DNA of 64,000 nucleotides from an uncultured Pelagibacteraceae bacterium (GCA_902515095.1 CABXTC010000005.1:1-64000), one strand, 5' to 3'; numbered from the stretch's first letter, positions 10,191 through 20,461 are shown. The notes: generated by a model not told the origin, from the letters alone. Translations and numbers: made by a program.

Positions 10191-11219
10191 ATGAAAAAAA
10201 TATCAATTTATGCGTTAATTACATCTTTATTTTTGTCAAGTTTGGCAGTTGCAAATGAAGTTAATGTATTTAATGCCAGACACTATAAAGCTGATGCAGA
10301 GCTTTATTCTAAGTTTACCAGTATGACTGGAATTAAAGTAAATCTGATAAACGGAAAATCAGGTGCATTAGAAAAAAGAATAATTGAAGAAGGTGCTGAT
10401 TCTTCAGCAGATCTTTATATCACTGCTGATGCTGGAAGATGTGGTGCTATGGATGCAAAAGGTCATCTTCAAGGTGGTTTAACATCTTCAGCTATAAAAG
10501 CTGCTGTTCCAAAAAGCTTTAGAACAAGTAAATGGGTTGGAATAGCGAAAAGAGCTAGAATAATTTATTATTCACCTGAAAGAGTTACTGGTGCTGAATT
10601 ATCTGGAATGTCTTATGAAGGTCTAGCTGATCCTAAATGGAAAGGAAGATTAGTAATAAGAAAATCTAGCAACATATATAATAAATCTCTTGTAGCTTCA
10701 TTAATTGAAAATAATGGAAAAAAAGCTACAGCTGAATGGGCAAAAGGAGTTGTTGCAAATATGGCTAGAGACTCTAAAGGAAATGATAGAGCTCAAATCA
10801 TGGCAGTAGCAGCAGGAGAAGCTGATATTGCAGTAGCTAACACATACTATTTAGCTCTTATGTTATCTGGTAAAAAAGGTGCAGAGCAACAAGAAGCAGC
10901 TAAAAAAGTAAAAGCTTTCTTTCCTAATCAAAATGGCAGAGGAACACACATGAATGTTAGTTGTGCAGCTTTAGTTAAAGGAGCACCAAATAAAGATAAT
11001 GCTGTTAAACTTGTAGAGTTTCTATTAACTCCGCAATCTCAAGAGCATTTCACTAACAATACATTTGAGTTTCCAATGATTGATGGTGTTTCACCAAATC
11101 CATTAGTAGTAAATAACTTAGGATTAGATTTTCAACAAGATATGAAAACTAAACTAGCTTCATATGGAAAAAATCAAGCTGCCGCATTAGAAGTAATGAC
11201 AGCTGCTGGTTGGAAATAA
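10191..11219 (+). CDS. fbpA: Iron(III) ABC transporter substrate-binding protein (FbpA/AfuA/SfuC type)
   Basis: Signal peptide then VNVFNARHYKADAELYSKFTSMTGIKV...ADLYITADAGR; ABC permease and ATPase follow. Confidence 0.92.
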   Translation: MKKISIYALITSLFLSSLAVANEVNVFNARHYKADAELYSKFTSMTGIKVNLINGKSGALEKRIIEEGADSSADLYITADAGRCGAMDAKGHLQGGLTSSAIKAAVPKSFRTSKWVGIAKRARIIYYSPERVTGAELSGMSYEGLADPKWKGRLVIRKSSNIYNKSLVASLIENNGKKATAEWAKGVVANMARDSKGNDRAQIMAVAAGEADIAVANTYYLALMLSGKKGAEQQEAAKKVKAFFPNQNGRGTHMNVSCAALVKGAPNKDNAVKLVEFLLTPQSQEHFTNNTFEFPMIDGVSPNPLVVNNLGLDFQQDMKTKLASYGKNQAAALEVMTAAGWK

Positions 11220-11390
11220 GTGAAAAAAGAAGAAAAATTTATGTCTGAAATTGATTTGAATAAATCTTCCAGCGCATGTTCCCCATGTAGTCAGGAGTGT
11301 GAAAAAATTAATAGAAGACTAAATAAAAGAAAATTTGAAGAAATAGACTCTAAGGAAGTACCGCATCTCCTTAAAGTATTTGATTTTTAA
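11220..11390 (+). CDS. Cys-containing microprotein (56 aa from GTG, 49 aa from ATG at 11241), not in ORF track
   Basis: MKKEEKFMSEIDLNKSSSACSPCSQECEKINRRLNKRKFEEIDSKEVPHLLKVFDF*; C-x2-C-x3-C; starts immediately after fbpA stop. Confidence 0.6.
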   Translation: MKKEEKFMSEIDLNKSSSACSPCSQECEKINRRLNKRKFEEIDSKEVPHLLKVFDF

Positions 11391-11401
11391 TTTTTCTTTC
11401 C

Positions 11402-11437
11402 TGTGTCCATCACAGATGGGGATTTGTGGTGGACACA
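11402..11437 (+). promoter_or_regulatory. RNA hairpin between substrate-binding and permease genes
   Basis: TGTGTCCATCACA-N10-TGTGGTGGACACA, 13-bp stem with one G.U; no U-tract follows. Confidence 0.6.
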
Positions 11438-11467
11438 TTCAAATCATACATTAATATATAACCAAAT

Positions 11468-13093
11468 ATGTTTAGAAATTTTAATATTTGGTTTTTGTCT
11501 TCACTACTAATTTCAATATTTGTATCTATTCCAATTTTTACTGTATTTGCTAGCTTCTTTGAAAATACATCTAATTATTATCAAATTTTAAAAGATACTT
11601 TTCTTATTGAGTATATTTCTAATTCTTTTATTTTATTATTTTGTGTATTGATTTTTACATTCTTGATAGGCACTGGATCTGCTTACTTAGTCTCTTTTTT
11701 TGAATTTCCATTGAGTAACTTTTTTAAATGGGCACTTATTTTATCTTTTGCAGTGCCACCTTATATATACGCTTATTCTTTAACAGCTTTCTTTGAAAAT
11801 TATGGAACAGCCTTTACAATCCTTAAAAATTTATTTGGAGAAGCAAATTACAATAAAAATATTCCGAAGTTTGATGGTATGTTTGGAGCAATATTATCAA
11901 TTAGCTTCTCTTTATATGCTTACGTGTATATATTAGCCAGAGCGTCCTTTTTATATCAACCTCAAAGCTTAATTGATCTTGGTAAAAATCTTGGTTTTTC
12001 AAAATTTAAATCTTTTTATAAGATAATATTACCAGCAGCACGACCAGCAATTGTTGCAGGTTTATCTCTTGTATCAATGGAAACTTTAGCTGAATTTGGA
12101 GCTGTAGATTTTTTTTCAATAAATACTCTTACAACTGGTATCTATAATTCATGGATAACATTTGATGATTTAGCTTTTGCAAATAGAATATCATCTTTTT
12201 TACTTTTGTTCATATTCTCATTATTTATTATAGAGAATTTATCCAGAAAAAAAGCAAAGTATCATTTCAACGCCAGAGGTGGCTTTAAGCAAAAAGAGAA
12301 AATCAAACTTAATGGTAGTAGTTCATTTTTAGCATTTATCTTTTGTTTTTTAATATTCTTTTTGAGTTTTTTATTTCCATTAAGTCAGATGTTGTATTGG
12401 ACAATAAAATTTCCAGAAAATTTATTTGATATTCAAATTTTAGATCTTTTACTAAATACTCTTTACTTAGTACTTTTATCTAGTTTATTTTTAATATTGT
12501 TTTCTTTAATTTCAAATTACGGAAATAGAGTTTCTAAAAATAAAACTTTAAATATTTTGTCAACCCTATCAATTTCAGGTTATGCTATTCCTGGAGTTAT
12601 ATTAGCTATAGCATTTATTACTTTTATTGCTTGGTTCGATGAGAGTATAGTTAAATACTTAGGATTTACTTCAATCAAAAAAGTTTTTATTGGTTCTATT
12701 CTTGGTTTAGTATTAGTTTATTTCATAAGATTTTATTCTTTAGCTTTTAACGGGATAAAGTCAGGATATGAAAAAATTAATATTTCAGTTGACGAGAGTG
12801 CTTATTTATTAGGCTACTCAAAAAGAAAAACATTTATGAATATTCATATTCCTTTTTTGAGAAATTCTCTTTTATTTATAATTATTTTGGTCTCACTAGA
12901 GATCATAAGAGAATTACCCGTTACATTAATTTTAAGACCTTTTAATTTTGAAACTTTTGCAACAACAGCATATATTTCTGCTTCTGAGGACTTGTTGGAG
13001 GCTGCTGCAGTACCCTCATTATTTTTAATATTAATCGCTTCTTTATTCATTATAATTAGTTCAAAATATATTTTAAGAGATAACAATGAGTAA
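11468..13093 (+). CDS. fbpB: Iron(III) ABC transporter permease
   Basis: Multi-TM, duplicated binding-protein-dependent permease domain, FbpB/ThiP-like. Confidence 0.9.
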   Translation: MFRNFNIWFLSSLLISIFVSIPIFTVFASFFENTSNYYQILKDTFLIEYISNSFILLFCVLIFTFLIGTGSAYLVSFFEFPLSNFFKWALILSFAVPPYIYAYSLTAFFENYGTAFTILKNLFGEANYNKNIPKFDGMFGAILSISFSLYAYVYILARASFLYQPQSLIDLGKNLGFSKFKSFYKIILPAARPAIVAGLSLVSMETLAEFGAVDFFSINTLTTGIYNSWITFDDLAFANRISSFLLLFIFSLFIIENLSRKKAKYHFNARGGFKQKEKIKLNGSSSFLAFIFCFLIFFLSFLFPLSQMLYWTIKFPENLFDIQILDLLLNTLYLVLLSSLFLILFSLISNYGNRVSKNKTLNILSTLSISGYAIPGVILAIAFITFIAWFDESIVKYLGFTSIKKVFIGSILGLVLVYFIRFYSLAFNGIKSGYEKINISVDESAYLLGYSKRKTFMNIHIPFLRNSLLFIIILVSLEIIRELPVTLILRPFNFETFATTAYISASEDLLEAAAVPSLFLILIASLFIIISSKYILRDNNE

Positions 13094-14147
13094 TAATTTT
13101 TTTGAAGTTAAAAATGTTGATTTTAAAGTTGGAGGTAAAACCAAGGTAGCTAATGTGTCTTTTGCTATTGAAAATGAAGGCGATGTGATTTGCCTTTTAG
13201 GTCCATCAGGTATCGGAAAAACTACTATTTTAAGAACAATTGCGGGTTTAGAAAAAATTAAAAAAGGATCGATAAAACTAAAGGGAAATATTTTATCCTC
13301 AGAAAAAAAAAATCTTGAGCCAGAGGATAGAAATATATCTCTTGCGTTTCAAGAAAACAGTTTATTTCCACATTACACTGTAGAAAAAAACATATTATTA
13401 GGTGCAGAAAGAAATAAAGGTAAAAAAGATAATCAAGTCAGCTTAAAAGAAATTATAGAGTTATTAGATATTTCTTTAATATTAAAAAAATATCCACATG
13501 AAATTAGTGCCGGTGAAGCACAAAGAACATCTCTTGCAAGATCTTTAGTAACTCAGCCTGATTTATTATTATTAGATGAACCGTTATCAAATGTGGATCA
13601 GAGTTTTAAAGAAGAAATACAAGAAAAATTAAAAAAGATATTAAAGAGTTCAAAGATCACCACAATAATTGTTACTCATGACTCTTATGAGGCTTTTTAC
13701 TTAGGATCAAAATGTGGAATAATCTTAAATCAAGAGCTTAAGCAATTTGATGATCCATATAATGTTTATCATTTACCAAACTCAATTGAGGTAGTTAATT
13801 TTTTAAATAGAGGCACTCTTATTCCGGCAGAGGTTACTAGCCCTAAAAGCTTAGAAAATAAAGATCTTGGAACAATTACAGGAAATTTTGTTAAACCCTT
13901 TCCAATAGGATCAAAAGTAAAACTTTTAGTTCAACCAGAAGACTTACACCATGATGATAAAAGTAATTTAAAATTTGAAGTTATAGACAGGAAATTTAGG
14001 GGTACTAATTTTATTTATACCCTGAGAACTCCAAGTAATACACTAATACCAGTTTTTGTTCACTCTCATCATATACATCAACATGAGATTGATGAAAAAT
14101 TTGGTGTTCAAAGACCAATTCATATTGATCATATAGTTTGCTTCTAA
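13086..14147 (+). CDS. fbpC: Iron(III) ABC transporter ATP-binding protein
   Basis: Walker A GPSGIGKTT, signature SAGEAQRTSLARSL, Walker B LLLLDEPLS. Confidence 0.93.
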   Translation: MSNNFFEVKNVDFKVGGKTKVANVSFAIENEGDVICLLGPSGIGKTTILRTIAGLEKIKKGSIKLKGNILSSEKKNLEPEDRNISLAFQENSLFPHYTVEKNILLGAERNKGKKDNQVSLKEIIELLDISLILKKYPHEISAGEAQRTSLARSLVTQPDLLLLDEPLSNVDQSFKEEIQEKLKKILKSSKITTIIVTHDSYEAFYLGSKCGIILNQELKQFDDPYNVYHLPNSIEVVNFLNRGTLIPAEVTSPKSLENKDLGTITGNFVKPFPIGSKVKLLVQPEDLHHDDKSNLKFEVIDRKFRGTNFIYTLRTPSNTLIPVFVHSHHIHQHEIDEKFGVQRPIHIDHIVCF

Positions 14148-14166
14148 TAAAAAGCTTTTTAATAAA

Positions 14167-14859
14167 ATGAATAGTAAGTTTAAAATCTTCATAAAAGGAA
14201 TAATTGACGTTAGTCCTTTAATGATTCCAGTTGTTCCATTTGGTTTAATATTTGGTGTCCTTGCTATTGATATAGGATTTACACCTCTAGAAACAATGGG
14301 AATGTCTTTAATAGTATTTGGTGGTGCTTCCCAAATTGTTCTTTTACAATTATTTTCTGGGGGTGCTTCTTCTTTAGTTATTATTAGTTCAGTCGGAGCT
14401 GTAAACTCAAGACATTTACTTTACGGAGCAGTAGTCTCTGAACATTTATCAGATTTAAAATTAATTTGGAAAATTATAATTTCTTACTTCCTAATTGATC
14501 AAGCATTTGCAATATCCAATGAATATTTAAAGAAAAATAAAGATAGAAATCGATATTTTCATTTAGTTGGTGGTGGAGCAACTTGTTGGGTTATTTGGCA
14601 ATCAACAACTTTATTAGGAATTATATTGGGTGCATCTATACCGGAAAAGCTAGGACTAAGTTTTGCTGTTCCATTAACTTTTTTGGCACTATTAGTTAAT
14701 GATTTTAGAAAATTTATAAATGTAATTGTAATAATTATTTCGGGAACAGTAGCTTCTCTGGGCTACAATTATATTCCTTTCAAAGCTTATATAATAGTTG
14801 CAGCTTTAGCTGGGTTATTAACTGCTATGATATTAACCAAAACCATTAAAACAAAATGA
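14167..14859 (+). CDS. azlC: AzlC family ABC-independent permease (branched-chain amino acid export type)
   Basis: AzlC-like TM protein followed by AzlD-size partner. Confidence 0.85.
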   Translation: MNSKFKIFIKGIIDVSPLMIPVVPFGLIFGVLAIDIGFTPLETMGMSLIVFGGASQIVLLQLFSGGASSLVIISSVGAVNSRHLLYGAVVSEHLSDLKLIWKIIISYFLIDQAFAISNEYLKKNKDRNRYFHLVGGGATCWVIWQSTTLLGIILGASIPEKLGLSFAVPLTFLALLVNDFRKFINVIVIIISGTVASLGYNYIPFKAYIIVAALAGLLTAMILTKTIKTK

Positions 14860-15170
14860 GCAATTGGACACTAATTATATATTGTGGATTAATTACTTAT
14901 CTCACTAGATTTACAATGATTGCATTAATTAAAAAGGAGATGTTTAATGACAGGATAAGAGAGATATTATCTTTTGTACCATCTGCAATATTCCCAGCTA
15001 TTATTTTTCCTGCAATTTTTATAAATGAAACAGGACTATTCCAAATAGAGGAAAACCCAAAGATATTGGCAGCAATAATTGCAATGGTAATTGGGATATT
15101 ATCTCGAAGTATAATTGCGACAATTTTTTCTGGATTAGCATCTTATTGGTTTCTAATTTTTGTTGTATAA
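14856..15170 (+). CDS. azlD: AzlD family small membrane partner
   Basis: 104 aa, TYLTRFTMIALI...LSFVPSAIFPAIIFPAIF; overlaps azlC stop. Confidence 0.85.
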   Translation: MSNWTLIIYCGLITYLTRFTMIALIKKEMFNDRIREILSFVPSAIFPAIIFPAIFINETGLFQIEENPKILAAIIAMVIGILSRSIIATIFSGLASYWFLIFVV

Positions 15171-15176
15171 AAACTT

Positions 15177-15566
15177 ATGAAAAAAATTTTTATTTTTATT
15201 TTTTGTGTAATAGCTTTTAATGCTAATGCGATGGAAAAAAAGACAACCTTTAATAAAGAGTTGTTTAATAAAGCTCAGTCCGAGGGTAAATTTGTAGTAG
15301 TAAGTTCTTGGATTAAATATTGTTCATCCTGTGCTGGTCAGATGAAAATTCTAAAGCAAGCAAAAAATGAAGGTGGTCTAGCAGATATTAAATTTGATAA
15401 TATTGAATATTTTTCATTTGATGTAACTAATAGAGAAATCGCTGACTTACTGAAAGTACAATACCAAACTACACTTCTAATTTTTAAAGATAACAAAGAA
15501 ATTTATAGAAGTGTTGGTGAGACAACTAAAGATTTAATTTATGAGGCTATTAAATCTTCAATTTAA
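15177..15566 (+). CDS. Thioredoxin-like secreted protein
   Basis: Signal peptide; VVSSWIKYCSSCAGQMKIL CxxC-like motif. Confidence 0.8.
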   Translation: MKKIFIFIFCVIAFNANAMEKKTTFNKELFNKAQSEGKFVVVSSWIKYCSSCAGQMKILKQAKNEGGLADIKFDNIEYFSFDVTNREIADLLKVQYQTTLLIFKDNKEIYRSVGETTKDLIYEAIKSSI

Positions 15567-16249
15567 AGTTCAACACCTAATTTAATATTATTTGCAACAT
15601 TAAAATCTATTGCTGCCGGCTTCTTTAAATTAAGGTTATTCATTATCTCAATATATTCCTCAACATTATTAACTTGCAACCTTGGATTAAATTTTTTTTC
15701 TTTTCCAATGGTACTAACTTTTTCTCCCTTATAATCGTGCGCAGGGTAGACAAGCGTTTCCTCAGGTAGTTTTAAAAGTCTATTGAATAATGAGTTATAA
15801 GCATCTTTTGAATTGCCATTTTGAAAATCTGTTCTTCCGGTACCATTAATAAGCAAGGTATCTCCTGAAAATAAATAATTATCCATTAAAAAACTAAAAC
15901 TGTCAGAAGTATGGCCTGGAGTATAAAGAGCTTTAATCTTTAATTGATCAAGTTTGATTATTTCTTCATCTTTAACTTTTATCTCAACAGCATCTGTTGG
16001 GGTATGTTCTCCCATAATAGTTACACACTGAGTTTTGTCTCTCAATTTACCTGCGCCAGTGACATGATCAGCATGAATATGGGTATCTATTACTTTTACT
16101 AATTTTAAATTTAATTCAGTTAGTAACTTTATGTAGTCCTCGACATTTTCTAAAACAGGATCAATGATTAAAGCTTCTCTTCCCTCTGCTGAGGCAATTA
16201 TGTAGGTGTAAGTGCTGGATTTTTGATCAAAAACTTGTTTAAAAATCAT
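15563..16249 (-). CDS. MBL-fold metallohydrolase (persulfide dioxygenase/ETHE1-like)
   Basis: THIHADHVTGAGKL, TPGHTSDSFSF, FSGDTLLINGTGRTDF, VYPAHDYKG. Confidence 0.88.
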   Translation of the reverse strand: MIFKQVFDQKSSTYTYIIASAEGREALIIDPVLENVEDYIKLLTELNLKLVKVIDTHIHADHVTGAGKLRDKTQCVTIMGEHTPTDAVEIKVKDEEIIKLDQLKIKALYTPGHTSDSFSFLMDNYLFSGDTLLINGTGRTDFQNGNSKDAYNSLFNRLLKLPEETLVYPAHDYKGEKVSTIGKEKKFNPRLQVNNVEEYIEIMNNLNLKKPAAIDFNVANNIKLGVEL

Positions 16250-16271
16250 AAGTAAATATTATCATAAGATC

Positions 16272-16709
16272 ATGGAAACCACTACATTTGACTGGTCCTG
16301 TAAAAATACTTGGAAACAAAGTGCAAAAAATACCGCATGGTGTTTGCTTGGATGTGCCATTGGAGATTTTGGTACTATTTTATTTTTTCAACTAACAGAA
16401 ATACCATTTCCAGTTTTAGGAATAATGATTCTTGCAATAATAAATGGTTTAATAACTAGCGTAATGCTTGAAACTTTTATCTTACTTAGACAAAATATAA
16501 GTTTTAATAATGCATTAAAAACAGCTTTAGGTATGAGCTTTATCTCTATGGTAAGTATGGAAATTGCGATGAATTTAACTGATTATCTTTTAACTGGTGG
16601 AGCAATGTTAACTTGGTGGGTTATACCTTTAATGCTTGGAGTAGGTTTTGTAACTCCATGGCCCTATAATTATTGGAGACTTAAAAAATTTGGCATCAAC
16701 TGTCATTAA
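16272..16709 (+). CDS. DUF4396-like membrane protein
   Basis: 145 aa, AKNTAWCLLGCAIGDFGTILFFQ and TPWPYNYWRLKKFG ending. Confidence 0.7.
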   Translation: METTTFDWSCKNTWKQSAKNTAWCLLGCAIGDFGTILFFQLTEIPFPVLGIMILAIINGLITSVMLETFILLRQNISFNNALKTALGMSFISMVSMEIAMNLTDYLLTGGAMLTWWVIPLMLGVGFVTPWPYNYWRLKKFGINCH

Positions 16710-17400
16710 AAACTGGGATAATAAAACTTGGCTTTCTTCCAATGATTACATTAAGTCATTTAATAAATTTTTATTCAAAAATATAAAATTAAACCCAAAT
16801 TCTGAAATATTAGATATTGGATGTGGTCGAGGTAAAATCTTAGGAACAATAAAATCAAGTTTAAAACTTAAAATTAAGCCTACCGGTATTGATATTATAG
16901 ATCACAAAGATAAAGATAAAAGGATAAATTTTAAAAAATCAGATGCTACATCATTTTTTTTAACTAATAAGAAAAAATTTGATTTAATTTTGATTAAACA
17001 AACAATTCATTTGTTAACCTATAAAAAAATTAAGAGATTATTATTTCTTTGTAAGAAAAATTTGAATCATAATGGTAAAATTTTTATATTAACATTAGAT
17101 GGTAAAAGAAATGAATTACCAACTTTTAGAAAAATGAAAATAAGACTTAATAAATCCCTTAAAAGAGATAACAAAGTTTTAAGACTCGTCACCAGACTTT
17201 ATCCTCAACGAAATAGAAAAAACTTTATCTATAAAGTTAAAATTAATAAAAAAAAATATCTTACTATGATTGAGAACAGGTATATCTCAATTTTATTACC
17301 ATTATCTAAAAGAGAAATTTTAGAAGGTATTGAGGAAATTAATCATAAATATAAAAATTACATTCAATTTAGAGATAAACTGGATTGCTTTATTTTATAA
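16690..17400 (+). CDS. Class I SAM-dependent methyltransferase
   Basis: EILDIGCGRGKILGTIKSSLK motif I. Confidence 0.85.
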   Translation: MASTVIKNWDNKTWLSSNDYIKSFNKFLFKNIKLNPNSEILDIGCGRGKILGTIKSSLKLKIKPTGIDIIDHKDKDKRINFKKSDATSFFLTNKKKFDLILIKQTIHLLTYKKIKRLLFLCKKNLNHNGKIFILTLDGKRNELPTFRKMKIRLNKSLKRDNKVLRLVTRLYPQRNRKNFIYKVKINKKKYLTMIENRYISILLPLSKREILEGIEEINHKYKNYIQFRDKLDCFIL

Positions 17401-17922
17401 GATTCTTTTTAGTAAGTTTTCTTTAAATAAAACTTTATGTGCTATTACTGCTAAAATATGTAATGAGATTAAGGCAATCAGACAATAATTTGCAATTATA
17501 TGAATATCGTAAAATAGCTCTGCTAGTTCGAAGTTATCTTTAATTTCTAGATTAAAGAAAAATAAGTCAAGTATTTCACCATTAAATAATTTTTTTAAAG
17601 CACCTGAAATAGTAATAGTCAGAATAAATATGTACAAAAATACATGGTTCATTTTTGCTATTAATCTTTGTCCTGGAAAGATACTGTTACCCAACGATGG
17701 AGTTGGATTGAAAATTTTATAGACTAACCTTAATATAGTTAAATAAAATATCGAAAGACCAACAACAACATGAATACTTTCAATAGTTAATCTTGTTTCA
17801 TTAAAATCAAGATCAACAAGATAGAAACCTAATGGTATTTGAACAATTAATGCTGCGGCACTTAACCAATGAAATGCTTTGGAAATGAACCCATATTCTG
17901 TTAGGTTATTTGTTAAACTCAT
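17395..17922 (-). CDS. Cytochrome b561 family protein
   Basis: KAFHWLSAAALIVQIPLGFYLVDLDF...HVFLYIFILTITISGALKK. Confidence 0.87.
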   Translation of the reverse strand: MSLTNNLTEYGFISKAFHWLSAAALIVQIPLGFYLVDLDFNETRLTIESIHVVVGLSIFYLTILRLVYKIFNPTPSLGNSIFPGQRLIAKMNHVFLYIFILTITISGALKKLFNGEILDLFFFNLEIKDNFELAELFYDIHIIANYCLIALISLHILAVIAHKVLFKENLLKRIL

Positions 17923-18384
17923 ATGATCTCTAAATATATCATAAATCTAATCAAATATATTTTCTTTATTACTGCGCTAACATTGATCTCTATACCTGCA
18001 TATTCAGAATTATCTGTTGAAGAAATAATCAAGGGAAGAAAAGCTTTATTTAGTAAGAATTATAGTACTGCTAAAAAAGTTCAAACTTTTGCATCAAAAG
18101 GTGATTTTGAAAAAGCAAAAAACCTCATGATAGAAATGAGTGAAAATTATAAAAAATTGTTGGAATATTTTCCTGAAAATTCAAAGGAAGGATTTAAAAC
18201 AGAAGCTTTACCAGCTATTTGGGAAAATAAAGATGAATTTAATAATTTAATGACCAAAGCATCAAATGATATGATAAAATTAACTAAATCAATTGAAGCA
18301 TCAGATGATATTAAGGGTACTTTGGCAAAATTGATGTGGGCCAATTGTAAAGCTTGTCACAGTAAATTTAGAGCACCTCATTAA
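17923..18384 (+). CDS. Cytochrome c' family protein
   Basis: Signal peptide; C-terminal CKACHSKFR heme motif; four-helix length. Confidence 0.88.
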   Translation: MISKYIINLIKYIFFITALTLISIPAYSELSVEEIIKGRKALFSKNYSTAKKVQTFASKGDFEKAKNLMIEMSENYKKLLEYFPENSKEGFKTEALPAIWENKDEFNNLMTKASNDMIKLTKSIEASDDIKGTLAKLMWANCKACHSKFRAPH

Positions 18385-18423
18385 ATTTTAAATTGATTTC
18401 AAATTAAATATATATAAGCTTAT

Positions 18424-18606
18424 TTGATGAATTATATTACTGGTCTAATAAATTTAATTGTGAGTTTAGTTGTTTCTACAATTATAATTTACGCTATAAA
18501 TATTGTAGCTGGTTTTGCTGGAGCAGATTATTCATTTACCAATGGTGAAGTGTTTGTAATGTGGATTTTGATGGCAATTTTAGTTAATAACTGTTTTAAA
18601 AAATAA
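18424..18606 (+). CDS. Small hypothetical membrane protein
   Basis: 60 aa with two hydrophobic segments. Confidence 0.6.
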   Translation: MMNYITGLINLIVSLVVSTIIIYAINIVAGFAGADYSFTNGEVFVMWILMAILVNNCFKK

Positions 18607-18617
18607 ATCTTCTTTGG

Positions 18618-18905
18618 ATGAGCAACTCAGTAAAGACTGATGATGTCATTTTTAATTTTTTTAAACAAATCTGTGATGAAAAAGACGATCTAAAGTGCGT
18701 AGAGTTAGGAAATAGTTGGATTAAAGCTATGGAAAATAACTTAGCTAGTATGGAGGCAAATTTAGATGAAAAAGATAAAAATAAACATAAAGAGGATATT
18801 CAAAATAATCGTAATCATTTAAATAGTCTCAAGGGCAAAAACTCAGTTGAGTGGAAAGAATATGCAACCAAATGTATGATTGAAATCATGGATAATAAAG
18901 TGTAA
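18618..18905 (+). CDS. Hypothetical protein (95 aa)
   Basis: Intact ORF, charged helical composition, no recognised family. Confidence 0.65.
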   Translation: MSNSVKTDDVIFNFFKQICDEKDDLKCVELGNSWIKAMENNLASMEANLDEKDKNKHKEDIQNNRNHLNSLKGKNSVEWKEYATKCMIEIMDNKV

Positions 18906-18980
18906 TTATCTTTAAAAGGGGTGTCTTAACAGACTGAGATTAAACCCTAAGAACCTGTCCGGTAATTCAGAAAGGGATAA
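18906..18980 (+). ncRNA. TPP (THI-box) riboswitch
   Basis: GGGGTGTC...GACTGAGATTAAACCC..GAACCTGTCCGGTAATTCAGAAAGGGA matches THI-box core; P1 TTATCTTT/AGGGATAA. Confidence 0.92.
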
Positions 18981-18982
18981 CA

Positions 18983-20425
18983 ATGGATAAAACATTTTTT
19001 TTAAGTCAATCTACATCATTAACATTAGTCATTATTATAAGTTTAATATTTGTTTTTTTAGGATTATATAATTCAAAAAAATATCAAGGTCTAAATAACT
19101 ATCTAACTGCCAATAGAAATGTTGGATTATTTTCATTAACAACAAGTTTAACTGCCTCAGCTTTAGGAGCATGGATTTTATTTGGCCCAGCTTCAGCGGC
19201 AACATGGGGAGGAATAGGGGCTATCATAGGATATTCACTAGGTACAGCCTTTCCAATGTTTTTTTTAATATATCTTGGAAAAAAAATTAGAAAAGAATTT
19301 CCTAAAGGATCTTCTTTAATTGAGTTTATGCGTAAAAAGTTCGGAAAAAGTTTATTTAAATTAATTTTATTAATGACAATTTTTTATATGTTCATTTTTT
19401 TATGTGCTGAAGTTACAGCAGTAGCTGTTTTAATTAATTATATTTCAGGTACTGAACTTTGGATAACAGCTTTAATTGTCTTACTTTCAACTCTTGCTTA
19501 CACTTTATATGGGGGCTTAAGGGCTTCTATATTTACTGATAATATTCAAATGGTTGTTATTGGAGTTCTTTTGTTAATTTCTCTATTTTACATAACCTCT
19601 TTTACAGGCTCTGAATTTTCTTTCAATTTTATAAAAGAAAAAAATCCTCAACTATTAAGTTCATCTTACGTCCCGAGTTATACAGCTGGTTTGACTTTTT
19701 TTATTGCAGTAGCTGCAACTAATTTATTTCATCAGGGTAATTGGCAAAGAGTATATGCTGCTAAAAATTTTGAAACTCTTAAGAAAAGTTTAATTATATC
19801 TTTTTTTATTATTATACCTGTCGTATTTTACATGGGATTTACAGGAATGGTTGCTTTCTCTATAGATCCAACTAACAGACCGGATCTTGGTTTTTTTACA
19901 TTATTACTTAAAGATCAAACAGAACTACTTTCTATTGTGGTGATTATATTAGGTTTGGCATTAACCATCTCTACTGTAGATACTTTAGTGAATGCAATAT
20001 CGAGCTTGATTGTTGTAGATGGTAAAGCAACATTTAATTTAGATAAAAAAACAAATTACTTAAATGTTTCTAAATATATAATTTTATTTTTATCACTAAT
20101 TTCTTTTATTGTTGCATCCAAGGGATTTGATATTTTATATTTATTTTTACTTGCTGATTTATTCTGTTGTGCATTTGTGCTAACTGTTTTCTACAGTTTT
20201 TATAATAAAAATATTAATGAAAAAACTGCATATGTATCAATTATTTTTGGATTAATAGGAGGTTTTTTAATGTTTCCTTCCCCAGATTTTTCTAAAAGTT
20301 TACTGGTTGGTACTCTTTTGCCTAACGAATTATTTGCACCATTTGTAACACAGTCATTATTATTTTTGTCTTTTGTAGTAGCAACTTTTTTACCAATTGT
20401 AGTTTTTAAAGCTAAAAAGTTATAA
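18983..20425 (+). CDS. thiV: Sodium:solute symporter, putative HMP/thiamine-precursor transporter ThiV
   Basis: SSS-family TM protein directly under TPP riboswitch; resembles SAR11 thiV arrangement. Confidence 0.78.
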   Translation: MDKTFFLSQSTSLTLVIIISLIFVFLGLYNSKKYQGLNNYLTANRNVGLFSLTTSLTASALGAWILFGPASAATWGGIGAIIGYSLGTAFPMFFLIYLGKKIRKEFPKGSSLIEFMRKKFGKSLFKLILLMTIFYMFIFLCAEVTAVAVLINYISGTELWITALIVLLSTLAYTLYGGLRASIFTDNIQMVVIGVLLLISLFYITSFTGSEFSFNFIKEKNPQLLSSSYVPSYTAGLTFFIAVAATNLFHQGNWQRVYAAKNFETLKKSLIISFFIIIPVVFYMGFTGMVAFSIDPTNRPDLGFFTLLLKDQTELLSIVVIILGLALTISTVDTLVNAISSLIVVDGKATFNLDKKTNYLNVSKYIILFLSLISFIVASKGFDILYLFLLADLFCCAFVLTVFYSFYNKNINEKTAYVSIIFGLIGGFLMFPSPDFSKSLLVGTLLPNELFAPFVTQSLLFLSFVVATFLPIVVFKAKKL

Positions 20426-20461
20426 TATTAGTTGATTGTATTAGGAGAATTAATGTCTATA

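Noticed and set aside
14147-14166. AAAAAGCTTTTT palindrome after fbpC
   Set aside because: No loop possible for a stable hairpin; likely AT-rich coincidence.
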